DNA from: Alteraurantiacibacter aestuarii
Lineage (GTDB): Bacteria > Pseudomonadota > Alphaproteobacteria > Sphingomonadales > Sphingomonadaceae
DNA length: 64,000 nt
Assembly: GCF_009827405.1 (NCBI RefSeq)
Contig: NZ_WTYY01000001.1
Span: 1 to 64,000, forward strand
Direction of reading: 5' to 3'
Made by a program: the position numbers and the translations under genes. Of this stretch, positions 24,394-31,968 are shown one piece after another (position 1 is the stretch's first letter; every line of letters begins with the position of its first letter). Below the pieces are notes generated by a model. It saw only the letters and a program-made list of their open reading frames with translations, did not search any database and was not told the DNA's origin.

Positions 24394-25640
24394 ATAATCC
24401 CCACGGCCTTTCCGGCTCGTTCGAACATACCCAGAATCGTCTCGACCTGCGCTTCGCTGTGTTCGGCGCACAGCGAACAGCGCAGCAGCGTCATGTTTGC
24501 AGGCGTTGCCGGTGGGCGCGCCAGATTGACGTACAGACCTTCGCTCAGCAGCGCTTCCCACATGCCCGCACCGCGTTCCAGATCTGGCATGATGACGGCC
24601 ACGATGGCGCTTTGCGGACTGTCCGTGCCCAGTGTGAAACCAAGTTCCTTCAAACCGCCATGCAGGCGCCGGGAATTCTCCCACAGATGCGCGCGCTTGT
24701 TGGAACCGTGCATCAGCTTGCGGATCGATGTGGCCGCCGTGGCCACCACGCTGGGTGGCAGCGAAGCGGTGAATACATAGGGCCGACAGACCAGCCGCAT
24801 GATTTCGAACTTGGGGTGGTTGGACACGCAGAAGCCGCCCACCGTGCCCACGCTCTTGGAGAATGTTCCGATGATGAAATCGACGTCGTCGATAACGCCC
24901 TGTTCCTCGGCCACCCCGCGGCCATGCTCACCGATGAAGCCCATCGAATGCGCTTCATCCACCAGCACCATGGCGCCGCACTTCTTGGCCACCGCGACCA
25001 TTTCCTTCAGCGGGGCGACATCGCCCATCATCGAATAGACGCCTTCGAGGACCACCAGCTTGCCCGCCCCTTCAGGAATGCGGCGCAGGCGCTTTTCCAT
25101 CGCATCGATATCATTGTGCTTGAACGGCACGATCTCGGCATTGCCCATCGCACAGCCATCCCAGATGCTGGCGTGGCTATCGATATCCAGGACGACATAA
25201 TCGCCCTTGCCGGCGATGGTCGAGATGATCCCGAGATTGGCCTGGTAGCCGGTGGAGAACACCATGGCATGATCCATGGCGTAAAAATCCATCAACGCCT
25301 GCTCGCATTCCTTATGACCCTGATACGTGCCGTTCAGAACGCGGCTGCCGGTGGTGCCTGCGCCGAAATTGTCCAGCGCATCCTTGCCCGCCTGGATCAC
25401 GTCAGGATCGAAGGTCATGCCCATGTAATTATAGGTGCCCAGCAGGATGGTATCGCGCCCGTTGCAGATCGCCCGCGTGGGCGAGAGGACCTTTTCCATC
25501 ACCAGTGAGAAAGGATCTTCCACACCGCTGGCCAGCAGGGTCTCCCGCATCCTGATCGTATCATCGAACTTCGAGAACAGATCGCGCGGTCCGTTGTCGA
25601 CAACCGGTGGCTTGTCGGCCTGGGTTACGGCTTCACTCAT
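24390..25640 (-). CDS. spt: Serine palmitoyltransferase
   Basis: 416 residues, a soluble alpha-oxoamine synthase like the Sphingomonas enzyme. It condenses L-serine with an acyl thioester to 3-ketosphinganine, the first step of sphingolipid synthesis. Key residues: His156 (DIDSHASIWDG), Asp228 and His231 (LVDEAHSMG), and Lys262, the PLP lysine, in GTFSKSVGT; NYMGMTFDP and GAGTTGSRVLNGTY are also conserved. The ATG at MSEAVTQAD gives the usual length. The ACP gene lies 7 bases upstream, in one operon. Confidence 0.95.
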   Translation of the reverse strand: MSEAVTQADKPPVVDNGPRDLFSKFDDTIRMRETLLASGVEDPFSLVMEKVLSPTRAICNGRDTILLGTYNYMGMTFDPDVIQAGKDALDNFGAGTTGSRVLNGTYQGHKECEQALMDFYAMDHAMVFSTGYQANLGIISTIAGKGDYVVLDIDSHASIWDGCAMGNAEIVPFKHNDIDAMEKRLRRIPEGAGKLVVLEGVYSMMGDVAPLKEMVAVAKKCGAMVLVDEAHSMGFIGEHGRGVAEEQGVIDDVDFIIGTFSKSVGTVGGFCVSNHPKFEIMRLVCRPYVFTASLPPSVVATAATSIRKLMHGSNKRAHLWENSRRLHGGLKELGFTLGTDSPQSAIVAVIMPDLERGAGMWEALLSEGLYVNLARPPATPANMTLLRCSLCAEHSEAQVETILGMFERAGKAVGII

Positions 25641-25647
25641 GATGGGA

Positions 25648-25890
25648 TTACTCGCCCTGCAACTTGGTAACGGCATCGACAAGCTGGCCATAGCTCTCGA
25701 TCTCGGCCTGCTGGTTCATCGAGATGATGATGTCGAATTCGTCTTCGATCGCGGCCACGAAGTCCATCACCGTCAGGCTGTCAAATTCAAGGTCCCCGGC
25801 GAAAGTGGTGCTATCCTCGACTGCCACCGCCTTCTTGTTGAAGGGTTCGATGAGCGACCGGATTGTGCTGTCGACTGCGGCGCGATCCAT
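25648..25890 (-). CDS. Acyl carrier protein for sphingolipid synthesis
   Basis: 80 residues. Ser38 in EFDSLTVMDF is the phosphopantetheine site; the protein is strongly acidic, as ACPs are. Its place directly ahead of spt suggests it supplies the acyl chain to the transferase instead of serving general fatty acid synthesis, as proposed for the ACP next to spt in other alphaproteobacteria. First gene of the two-gene unit. Confidence 0.9.
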   Translation of the reverse strand: MDRAAVDSTIRSLIEPFNKKAVAVEDSTTFAGDLEFDSLTVMDFVAAIEDEFDIIISMNQQAEIESYGQLVDAVTKLQGE

Positions 25891-26045
25891 GATGGTATTT
25901 CCAATCTACGTTAGGGGCAAAGTCCCTGGTGGCCATGTGCTGCCAAACCATTGCGGCGGAAAAGCGGCTCTTGCTATCGCTTGTCAAGCACTGCGCGCAC
26001 TGGCAAGCCTTGCATTTGATGCAACAGACAGGGTGTGGGGGCATT

Positions 26046-26588
26046 ATGTCACAACCGTCCGACACGCAGAATGCGCTCAAATCCGACTTGCCGGAATATA
26101 CACCCAACGCAGTGCAGATGCTGCGCACCGTGCAGGTAAATTCGCTGGTCCTGTCGCAAATGGCGGACCAGAAAGCCTCCATCCTGATGGGCGCGACTTT
26201 TCTGGTTTTCTCGATATCGGTCAGCCGGTCGCTGGCTGGCCACCTTCCCTATTCGCTGGCGATTCTGGCGGTGTTCGCCTTCCTGAGCTCGCTCTGTGCA
26301 GTGATGGCCGTGCTGCCATCGGTGGGCAAAGCGCCACAGGGCGTGAAGCCCAACCTGATGTTCTTCGGCCATTTCAGCGAAATGGAGGAGGAAATATGGA
26401 CTCAGAAAGTGCTCGATGAACTGCATCACGATGAACACGTGTTTCGCATGATGCTGCACGATATCTACCAGAACGGCCAGGTCCTGCAGCGCCGCAAATA
26501 CCGCTATCTTTCGTATGCTTACCGCGTGTTTGTGGGCGGACTTTTCGTCACGCTCGCGGCCTTCGTGGTGGAGCTTGCTGCTTCCTGA
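26046..26588 (+). CDS. Pycsar-effector-like membrane protein (DUF5706/PycTM-like)
   Basis: 180 residues. The N-terminal helix (MLRTVQVNSLVLSQMADQKA) leads into a membrane hairpin (SILMGATFLVFSISVSRSL and LAILAVFAFLSSLCAVMAVL), then a soluble helical part rich in Glu and His (MEEEIWTQKVLDELHHDEHV) and a last membrane helix near the C-terminus. The ADQKASILMG pattern is that of the PycTM/DUF5706 family, whose defence members permeabilise membranes on sensing cyclic UMP or CMP. No cyclase gene is nearby. It stands alone between minus-strand genes. The ATG at 26046 is preceded by GGGGG; an earlier ATG exists. Confidence 0.62.
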   Translation: MSQPSDTQNALKSDLPEYTPNAVQMLRTVQVNSLVLSQMADQKASILMGATFLVFSISVSRSLAGHLPYSLAILAVFAFLSSLCAVMAVLPSVGKAPQGVKPNLMFFGHFSEMEEEIWTQKVLDELHHDEHVFRMMLHDIYQNGQVLQRRKYRYLSYAYRVFVGGLFVTLAAFVVELAAS

Positions 26589-26623
26589 GAATGCCGAACT
26601 CCAAGAGGGCCGCGCCCTGACGG

Positions 26624-26992
26624 TCAGGAGCCGACCAGACCCCTTACCGCCGCCATGAACGGGCCGATCGACACCGGCTTGGAAAGATATCCTTCGGCAC
26701 CCAGCTCGCGAATACGCTCCTCATCGCCCTTGCCGGCATAGGCTGTCACCGCCAGCACCGGCACTTCGCACAGCTGTGCATCGCCCTTCATGCTGGCAAT
26801 CAAGTCAAGGCCGGAAACGTCCTGCAGCTGGATATCCATCACCACCAGATTGGGGGCGAAACCGCGTGCACGCTCCAGCGCCATATTGCCATCGGCCACC
26901 GGCTCCACATCGAATCCGCCGGCCAGCAGCACATCGCAGAAAAGTTTCCGATTGAGATCGTTGTCCTCGACAACGAGGATTCGTTTCGTCAT
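26624..26992 (-). CDS. divK: Single-domain response regulator DivK
   Basis: 122 residues, receiver domain only. Phospho-acceptor Asp53 (VVMDIQLQDVSG), acidic pocket Glu9-Asp10 and Lys105 (YLSKPVS). KGDEERIRELGAEGY matches DivK closely. In alphaproteobacteria DivK tells the kinase DivL-CckA about cell-cycle stage and so controls CtrA, which is also in this window. The ATG MTKRILVVEDN is clear; a much longer in-frame reading upstream overlaps the divergent DUF3572 gene. Confidence 0.9.
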   Translation of the reverse strand: MTKRILVVEDNDLNRKLFCDVLLAGGFDVEPVADGNMALERARGFAPNLVVMDIQLQDVSGLDLIASMKGDAQLCEVPVLAVTAYAGKGDEERIRELGAEGYLSKPVSIGPFMAAVRGLVGS

Positions 26993-27055
26993 TGCGCCCC
27001 CGGGCTTCCTTTTACTGGAAGCTGTTCGCCTTCTGTCTAACGCTTCAACGGATCG

Positions 27056-27334
27056 CTGACAATTCATATACGTAAAGACACTCCTGCCGATTCGGCCGCT
27101 CTGGCGCTTTCCGCCCTCGGCTGGATATTGACGGATGATCGGCGCGCGCACCGGTTCATGGATTTGACGGGCCTGACACCCGAAGGCCTGCGTGCTACAA
27201 TCACCGAAGCGGGAACGCACCGCGCCATTTTCGATTTTCTATGTGCCCATGAACCGGATTTGCTGGGCGCTGCCGATGCGCTGGGCATCCAGCCTGCGCA
27301 GCTGGTTGCAGCCAAGGAAAGACTTGCCCGATGA
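27056..27334 (+). CDS. DUF3572 family protein with non-canonical start
   Basis: The conserved domain reads ADSAALALSALGWILTDD, then HRFMDLTGLTPEGLRATI, about 90 residues. No ATG, GTG or TTG lies in frame ahead of the conserved N-terminus: the frame is closed by TAA at 27038 and the only candidate is CTG at 27056 (with GGA a few bases before it) or ATT at 27062. A TTG at 27128 would cut the first third of the domain away. The gene is coupled to the HAD gene by ATGA. DUF3572 next to divK is a common alphaproteobacterial arrangement; function unknown. Confidence 0.75.
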   Translation: MTIHIRKDTPADSAALALSALGWILTDDRRAHRFMDLTGLTPEGLRATITEAGTHRAIFDFLCAHEPDLLGAADALGIQPAQLVAAKERLAR

Positions 27335-27957
27335 GCCGACCGCTGGTGATTACCGATTGCGATGAAGTGCTGCTGCACATGGTGCGTCATTTCCGCGATT
27401 GGCTGGGCGAGCAGCACGGCGTGGATTTTGAACTGGCGGGCAATAATTTCCTGCACGCGATGAAGCGCCGCGATTCGGACAGGCCGATGACCGAGGACGA
27501 GGTGTGGGAATTGCTTGGCCTGTTTTTCGATACAGAAATGGGACGCCAGACCCAGATTGCCGGATCGGTGCAGGCGATTGCCGAATTGCAGCGTGAGGCG
27601 GACGTGGTGGTGCTGACCAATCTGGTCGACAAGCGCAACGCCGCGCGCACGCAGCAATTGCGCGACTTCGGGATCGAGGCGCGGGTTTTCACCAATCAGG
27701 GTCCAAAGGGTGAGGCGTTGGGCCGGATCGTCCGGGAATATGGCCCGTCCCGCTCTGTCTTTATCGATGACATTGCCAATCATCACCAATCTGCGGCGGA
27801 CGTGGTGCCGCAGGTCCACCGCCTGCATTTCTGCGGTGAACCTGCTATCGCTCCGCACGTGCCCTGTGCGCTTGAGGCGGGACACGCCCACGCACGGATA
27901 GACAGCTGGGACCAGGCTTTGCCGTGGATCCTTGGAACATTGCATGGAGAGGCCTGA
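27331..27957 (+). CDS. HAD-superfamily hydrolase
   Basis: 208 residues. Motif I is ITDCDEVLL with Asp9 as nucleophile and Asp11 as acid/base; motif II VVLTNL; the lysine of motif III in NQGPKGE; motif IV VFIDD. The cap is a small helical insert (HFRDWLGEQHGVDFELAG). Probably a phosphatase with unknown substrate. It is joined by 4-base overlaps to DUF3572 before it and by TGATG to the RidA gene after it. Confidence 0.85.
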   Translation: MSRPLVITDCDEVLLHMVRHFRDWLGEQHGVDFELAGNNFLHAMKRRDSDRPMTEDEVWELLGLFFDTEMGRQTQIAGSVQAIAELQREADVVVLTNLVDKRNAARTQQLRDFGIEARVFTNQGPKGEALGRIVREYGPSRSVFIDDIANHHQSAADVVPQVHRLHFCGEPAIAPHVPCALEAGHAHARIDSWDQALPWILGTLHGEA

Positions 27958-28418
27958 TGACAATTGAAGCGCGCCTTGCCGAACTCGGCATAGTCCTGCC
28001 CCAGGCAGCGGCGCCGGTCGCCAGCTACCAGCCGGTGGTCGTCGCCAATGGCCTCGCCCACATTTCCGGGCAGTTGCCATTTGTGGCAGGAGAACTGGTC
28101 AAGGGGCGACTGGGGGAAGATGTCTCGCTGGAACAGGGATATGATGCGGCGCGGGCCTGCGGGCTGATGATCATTGCCCAGATCAGGGCCGCGGGCATTG
28201 CGCTCGATAATGTGGCGCGGGTGGTCAAGCTGGGTGCCTTCATCAACTCCACACCCGATTTCACCGATCAGCCAAAGGTCGCCAATGGCGCTTCGGAGCT
28301 GATGTTCGAGGTGTTCGGCGACCTTGGCCGCCATGCCCGCAGCGCCGTGGGCGTGCCTGTATTGCCGCTGGGTGCGGCGGTTGAAGTGGATGCGATCATT
28401 GCCCTGGCGGCTGATTGA
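27957..28418 (+). CDS. RidA (YjgF) family protein
   Basis: 153 residues. Typical RidA features: VVVANGLAHISGQLP, the GLGEDVSLEQGYDAARACGL-like helix, and HARSAVGVPVLPLGAAVEVDAIIAL near the end. Members deaminate reactive enamine/imine intermediates; the longer subgroup with the C-terminal PLGAAVEVDA stretch is common in alphaproteobacteria and its substrate is not settled. The start overlaps the HAD stop. Confidence 0.88.
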   Translation: MTIEARLAELGIVLPQAAAPVASYQPVVVANGLAHISGQLPFVAGELVKGRLGEDVSLEQGYDAARACGLMIIAQIRAAGIALDNVARVVKLGAFINSTPDFTDQPKVANGASELMFEVFGDLGRHARSAVGVPVLPLGAAVEVDAIIALAAD

Positions 28419-29163
28419 CAGGCTGCGCGCTCCCGCGCCTGACCCGGACCGGGTCGGCTGGATGCTGCGCCACGTCTTTGCCCACCGCGCCCTGCATGGC
28501 GAGGGACGGGCGGAAAATTCCCCGGCTGCCTTTCGCGCGGCGATGGACGCAGGCCTGGGGATAGAATGCGATGTCAGGCGCAGCCGCGACGGGCGCGCGG
28601 TCGTGTTCCACGATGCCACGCTGGAGCGGCTGACAGGCAGCACGGGCGAAGTTGACCGCATGGTCATTGGCGAATTGACGCATGTTGCGCTGTCCGTGGG
28701 TGGAGAGACCATCCCGACCTTGCGCGACATGCTGGAACTGGTGGCAGGCAAGGTTCCAATCCTGCTGGAGCTGAAAAGCGATCCGGACAGGCAGGTGAAC
28801 ACATTATGCCGCGCGGTGCGGCGCGATCTGGAAGGGTATCAGGGTGACATTGCGGTGATGTCGTTCGACCCGCGCATTGGCCAATGGTTTGCCCGCAAGA
28901 TGCCGCAGGTCCTGCGCGGCCTGGTGGTGACCGAACAGGAGCACCGGACCTATTCAGGGACCATCCGCCGCCACCGTGACCTGTGGACGGCGCGCGCGCA
29001 GTTCCTCGCCTATGATATTCGCGACCTGCCCAGCTCCTTTGCCGCGCGCCAGCGGGCCAGGGGTCTGCCGGTGCTGAGCTGGACCGTTTCGAGCCGTGCC
29101 CTGCGCGAGCGGGCGCAAAATCACGCCGATGCCCCGATTGCCGAAGGCGAAGGCCTCGCATGA
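28390..29163 (+). CDS. Glycerophosphodiester phosphodiesterase
   Basis: 257 residues of the GDPD TIM-barrel family, which hydrolyses glycerophosphodiesters to glycerol-3-phosphate and an alcohol. Catalytic pieces: AHRAL (His32, Arg33), AENSPAAF (Glu42), IECDVRRSRDG (Glu59, Asp61) and VVFHD (His74). No signal peptide is seen, so it is probably cytoplasmic. The start ATG lies 29 bases inside the end of the RidA gene; an ATG further upstream would overlap far more. Confidence 0.88.
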   Translation: MRSLPWRLIDRLRAPAPDPDRVGWMLRHVFAHRALHGEGRAENSPAAFRAAMDAGLGIECDVRRSRDGRAVVFHDATLERLTGSTGEVDRMVIGELTHVALSVGGETIPTLRDMLELVAGKVPILLELKSDPDRQVNTLCRAVRRDLEGYQGDIAVMSFDPRIGQWFARKMPQVLRGLVVTEQEHRTYSGTIRRHRDLWTARAQFLAYDIRDLPSSFAARQRARGLPVLSWTVSSRALRERAQNHADAPIAEGEGLA

Positions 29164-29191
29164 TGGCTGCACCGTCCCTAAATAGGCGGTA

Positions 29192-30328
29192 ATGGCCCAA
29201 GGCGACCTTACAGCCCGCATCGCACCCAGCGTCAGCACTCTGGACGCGGCGCAGTGGGATGCGCTGTCCGGCGGCGGCAATCCCTTCATGACCCATGGTT
29301 TCCTCAGCGCGCTGGAGGATTCGGGCAGTGTGGGGGAGGGGACCGGCTGGCAAAGCCTGCCGATCGTGATCGAAGATGAAAATGGCACGCTGCTGGCGGC
29401 CCTGCCGGCCTATGGCAAAAGCCACAGTCAGGGCGAATATGTGTTCGACCATGCCTGGGCGGACGCCTGGCACCGGGCCGGGGGGAGCTATTATCCCAAG
29501 TTGCAGATCGCCGCTCCGTTCACGCCCGCCACGGGACCGCGCCTGCTGCTGAGCGATGAAAAATATGCCCTGCCGCTGCTGCGCGCGGCCGAGAGCCTGT
29601 GCCGCCAGAGCGAGTTGTCTTCTGCCCATGCAAGTTTTGTCGAGCCTGCCCAGCATGCGCTGTTCGAAAAGGCCGGCTGGCTTCGGCGCGAGGACATCCA
29701 GTTCCACTGGGAAAACCGCAACTATGCCAGCTTTGACGATTTCCTCGCCGTACTCGCATCGCGCAAGCGCAAGGCGATCCGCAAGGAACGCGCAGCGGCG
29801 TGCGAGGGTGTGGAGATTCGCCACTTCACAGGCGCGGATATCAGGCCGCAGCACTGGGATGCCTTCTGGCTGTTCTACCAGGATACCGGCGCGCGCAAAT
29901 GGGGCACGCCCTATCTGACGCGGGAGGCGTTCGATCTGTTTGGCCAGCGCATGGGGGATAGCGTGCTGCTGATGCTCGCTTATCAGGACGGCATGCCGAT
30001 TGCCGGAGCGCTCAACTTCATTGGCTCACAGGCGCTCTATGGCCGCTATTGGGGCTGCCTGGTCGACAAGCCCTTCCTGCATTTTGAACTGTGTTATTAT
30101 CAGGCGATCGACGTGGCGATCGCCAGAGGACTTGAGCGGGTGGAGGCTGGTGCACAGGGCGGGCACAAGCTGGCCCGCGGCTATGAGCCGGTGGCGACCA
30201 CTTCGATGCACTACATCGCCGATCCGGGATTCCGCGCTGCCGTGTCCGATTACCTCGAACAGGAACGGCGCGGCATTGCCATGGACCGGTTGCATCTGGG
30301 TGCGCACACACCCTTCCGCAAATCGTGA
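29192..30328 (+). CDS. FemAB-like/GNAT acyltransferase (DUF482 family)
   Basis: 378 residues. The family of large putative GNAT/FemAB proteins is recognised by NPFMTHGFLSALEDSGSVG, YVFDHAWADAWHRAGG, YYPKLQIAAPFTPATGPRLL and GYEPVATTSMHYI. The central part has the basic stretch SRKRKAIRKERAA. Named after FemAB peptidyltransferases of peptidoglycan, but its own substrate is unknown. It ends immediately against the convergent Sel1 gene. Confidence 0.85.
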   Translation: MAQGDLTARIAPSVSTLDAAQWDALSGGGNPFMTHGFLSALEDSGSVGEGTGWQSLPIVIEDENGTLLAALPAYGKSHSQGEYVFDHAWADAWHRAGGSYYPKLQIAAPFTPATGPRLLLSDEKYALPLLRAAESLCRQSELSSAHASFVEPAQHALFEKAGWLRREDIQFHWENRNYASFDDFLAVLASRKRKAIRKERAAACEGVEIRHFTGADIRPQHWDAFWLFYQDTGARKWGTPYLTREAFDLFGQRMGDSVLLMLAYQDGMPIAGALNFIGSQALYGRYWGCLVDKPFLHFELCYYQAIDVAIARGLERVEAGAQGGHKLARGYEPVATTSMHYIADPGFRAAVSDYLEQERRGIAMDRLHLGAHTPFRKS

Positions 30329-30661
30329 TCAGGCCGCGTAGCGTGTTCCGATGGAGAGCCATTCGCGGGCCCGGCGCTGGGCTTCGGCAATCTCGCGAGC
30401 GGTCATCTCGTCGGAAATGTCGGCCCGGCACCATGATGCTTCCTCATGTCCGCGCGATGCCGCCAGGTTGAACCACTTGTGCGCTTCGATCAGGTCGCTA
30501 TCCACGCCGTGGCTGCCTGTCGAATAGATCACGCCCAGGTCGAAATAGGCTGTTTCGTCACCGTCGGCAGCAGCTGCCAGACAGCGCGCCACCATCATGT
30601 CTGCGCCGCCAATATCGGCCGGCTGGATTTTTACGAACGTCTCGATCTTGGCAAGTTCCAT
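30329..30661 (-). CDS. Sel1-repeat protein
   Basis: 110 residues with about two Sel1/TPR-like helical repeats (DETAYFDLGVIYSTGSHGV and LIEAHKWFNLAASRGHEEA). No signal peptide. Such short Sel1 proteins are usual near dksA in sphingomonads. Likely a protein-interaction scaffold; the partner is unknown. Confidence 0.8.
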   Translation of the reverse strand: MELAKIETFVKIQPADIGGADMMVARCLAAAADGDETAYFDLGVIYSTGSHGVDSDLIEAHKWFNLAASRGHEEASWCRADISDEMTAREIAEAQRRAREWLSIGTRYAA

Positions 30662-30945
30662 GATCGTTTACCCCCATTAATGCCCGTGCATCTGATCTGC
30701 CCGGGCTTCGATAAGCCAGGGTTTTGACGAACATGGTCAAGAATTGGTTAACAGTGGGCCAACTGAATGCATTGGGCCCGGGGCAATCAGCAGGGCTTCT
30801 TCCCAATTGCCGCTTGTGCCGCTGGGGCGTGCACACTATAGGCCCGCCTCAAATCCCGCCTGGTTCAGGTAGCCGACAGACCCCATAGGGCAGGCGCTTC
30901 TCGACGCAGGGCAGGCCGGGAAGGATCAGGATGCGGAGTACTTCA

Positions 30946-31404
30946 ATGGCGTCGGTTCCTCGGGACGACATCGATATTCTCACCAAGGCCAAGCGCGCCT
31001 TGCCCAGCGACTATTCGCCGAGCGAGGATGAGGAATATATGAGCCCAGCGCAGTTGAACTATTTCCGGGTTCTTCTGCTTGAGTGGAAAAAATCCATCCT
31101 CGCGGCCTCTGTCGGCACGCTGCAAAGCCTTCAGGACGGACCGATCCGCGAGCCCGATCTGAATGATCGCGCATCCTCTGAAACCGATTGGGGGATTGAG
31201 CTGCGGACACGTGATCGCCAGCGCAAGCTCATCGCCAAGATAGATTCCGCATTGCGACGGATCGAGGCGGGCGAATATGGCTGGTGTGAGGTTACCGGGG
31301 ACCCGATCGGGATCAACCGGCTCATCGCCCGCCCGATCGCCACCATGACCGTGGAGGCGCAGCAGGCGCATGAACGGCGTGAAAAGATTTCGCGCGACGA
31401 TTGA
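30946..31404 (+). CDS. dksA: RNA polymerase-binding factor DksA
   Basis: 152 residues. It binds the RNA polymerase secondary channel and with ppGpp controls stringent transcription. The coiled-coil tip has DLNDRAS, the DXXDXA motif that acts at the active site, followed by ELRTRDRQRKLI. The zinc finger keeps only one of the four classical cysteines (GWCEVTG), as in many alphaproteobacterial DksA proteins. The ATG at MASVPRDD has CGGAG 7 bases upstream; an ATG 15 bases earlier also has a ribosome site. Confidence 0.93.
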   Translation: MASVPRDDIDILTKAKRALPSDYSPSEDEEYMSPAQLNYFRVLLLEWKKSILAASVGTLQSLQDGPIREPDLNDRASSETDWGIELRTRDRQRKLIAKIDSALRRIEAGEYGWCEVTGDPIGINRLIARPIATMTVEAQQAHERREKISRDD

Positions 31405-31440
31405 CCCATTTCGGGACGGTTCTTGATAGGTGCCGCCCCG

Positions 31441-31455
31441 TTAACTGGCAGTTAG
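31441..31455. promoter_or_regulatory. Candidate CtrA box upstream of the PilZ gene
   Basis: TTAA-CTGGCAG-TTAG matches the CtrA consensus TTAA-N7-TTAA at 7 of 8 positions. It is 78 bases ahead of the PilZ start codon. Confidence 0.4.
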
Positions 31456-31532
31456 CCAATCCTGATGCATCTGCATTGGCGTGTTTTCGGGCACCTGGAC
31501 ACAGGGGCCAAGCCGAGGGTTGCCATAGTACG

Positions 31533-31904
31533 ATGAGCAATGTCGATACCCGCCAGGTCAACCGTGACAGCCTGTTCCTGCTCGCGCAGTTGCGCGTGGA
31601 CGGGCAGGACGCCATCCATCGGGTGAAGGTTCGCAATCTGTCGGCTGGCGGCATGATGGCGGAAGGCAAGGTCAACGTGTCTCGCGGCAAGCTGGTATCG
31701 GTCGAACTGCGCAATCTTGGCTGGGTTGAAGGCTCTGTGGCATGGGTTCAGGAAGATCGCTTCGGGATCGCCTTCATAGATGAGATTGACCCCAGGAAGG
31801 CGCGCGCACCGTTGAATGCGCCCGATAATAGCTGGCTCAGCACAGCTCACCGCCCGCCTGCTGCAGGTAAGCCGGTTGACAGCGACAAACTGCGCAAGAT
31901 CTGA
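31533..31904 (+). CDS. PilZ-domain protein
   Basis: 123 residues. The PilZ fold is seen in VNRDSLFLLAQLRV, VRNLSAGGMMAEG (the D/NxSxxG motif) and GSVAWVQEDRFGIAF. The usual RxxxR arm is only partly kept (QVNRDS), so cyclic-di-GMP binding is uncertain. Such single-domain proteins adjust motility or surface polysaccharide. The ATG MSNVDTRQ is the plausible start; the frame is open upstream across the intergenic region. Confidence 0.82.
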   Translation: MSNVDTRQVNRDSLFLLAQLRVDGQDAIHRVKVRNLSAGGMMAEGKVNVSRGKLVSVELRNLGWVEGSVAWVQEDRFGIAFIDEIDPRKARAPLNAPDNSWLSTAHRPPAAGKPVDSDKLRKI

Positions 31905-31968
31905 CCGCTTCCGGCCATTGGCCAAAACGCGCGGTTGAAGCGCGCCACTGCCGCGCCTAATCCAAGGT

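Noticed and set aside
26046-26588. A complete Pycsar defence operon
   Set aside because: No nucleotidyl cyclase is adjacent; neighbours are ACP/spt and divK.
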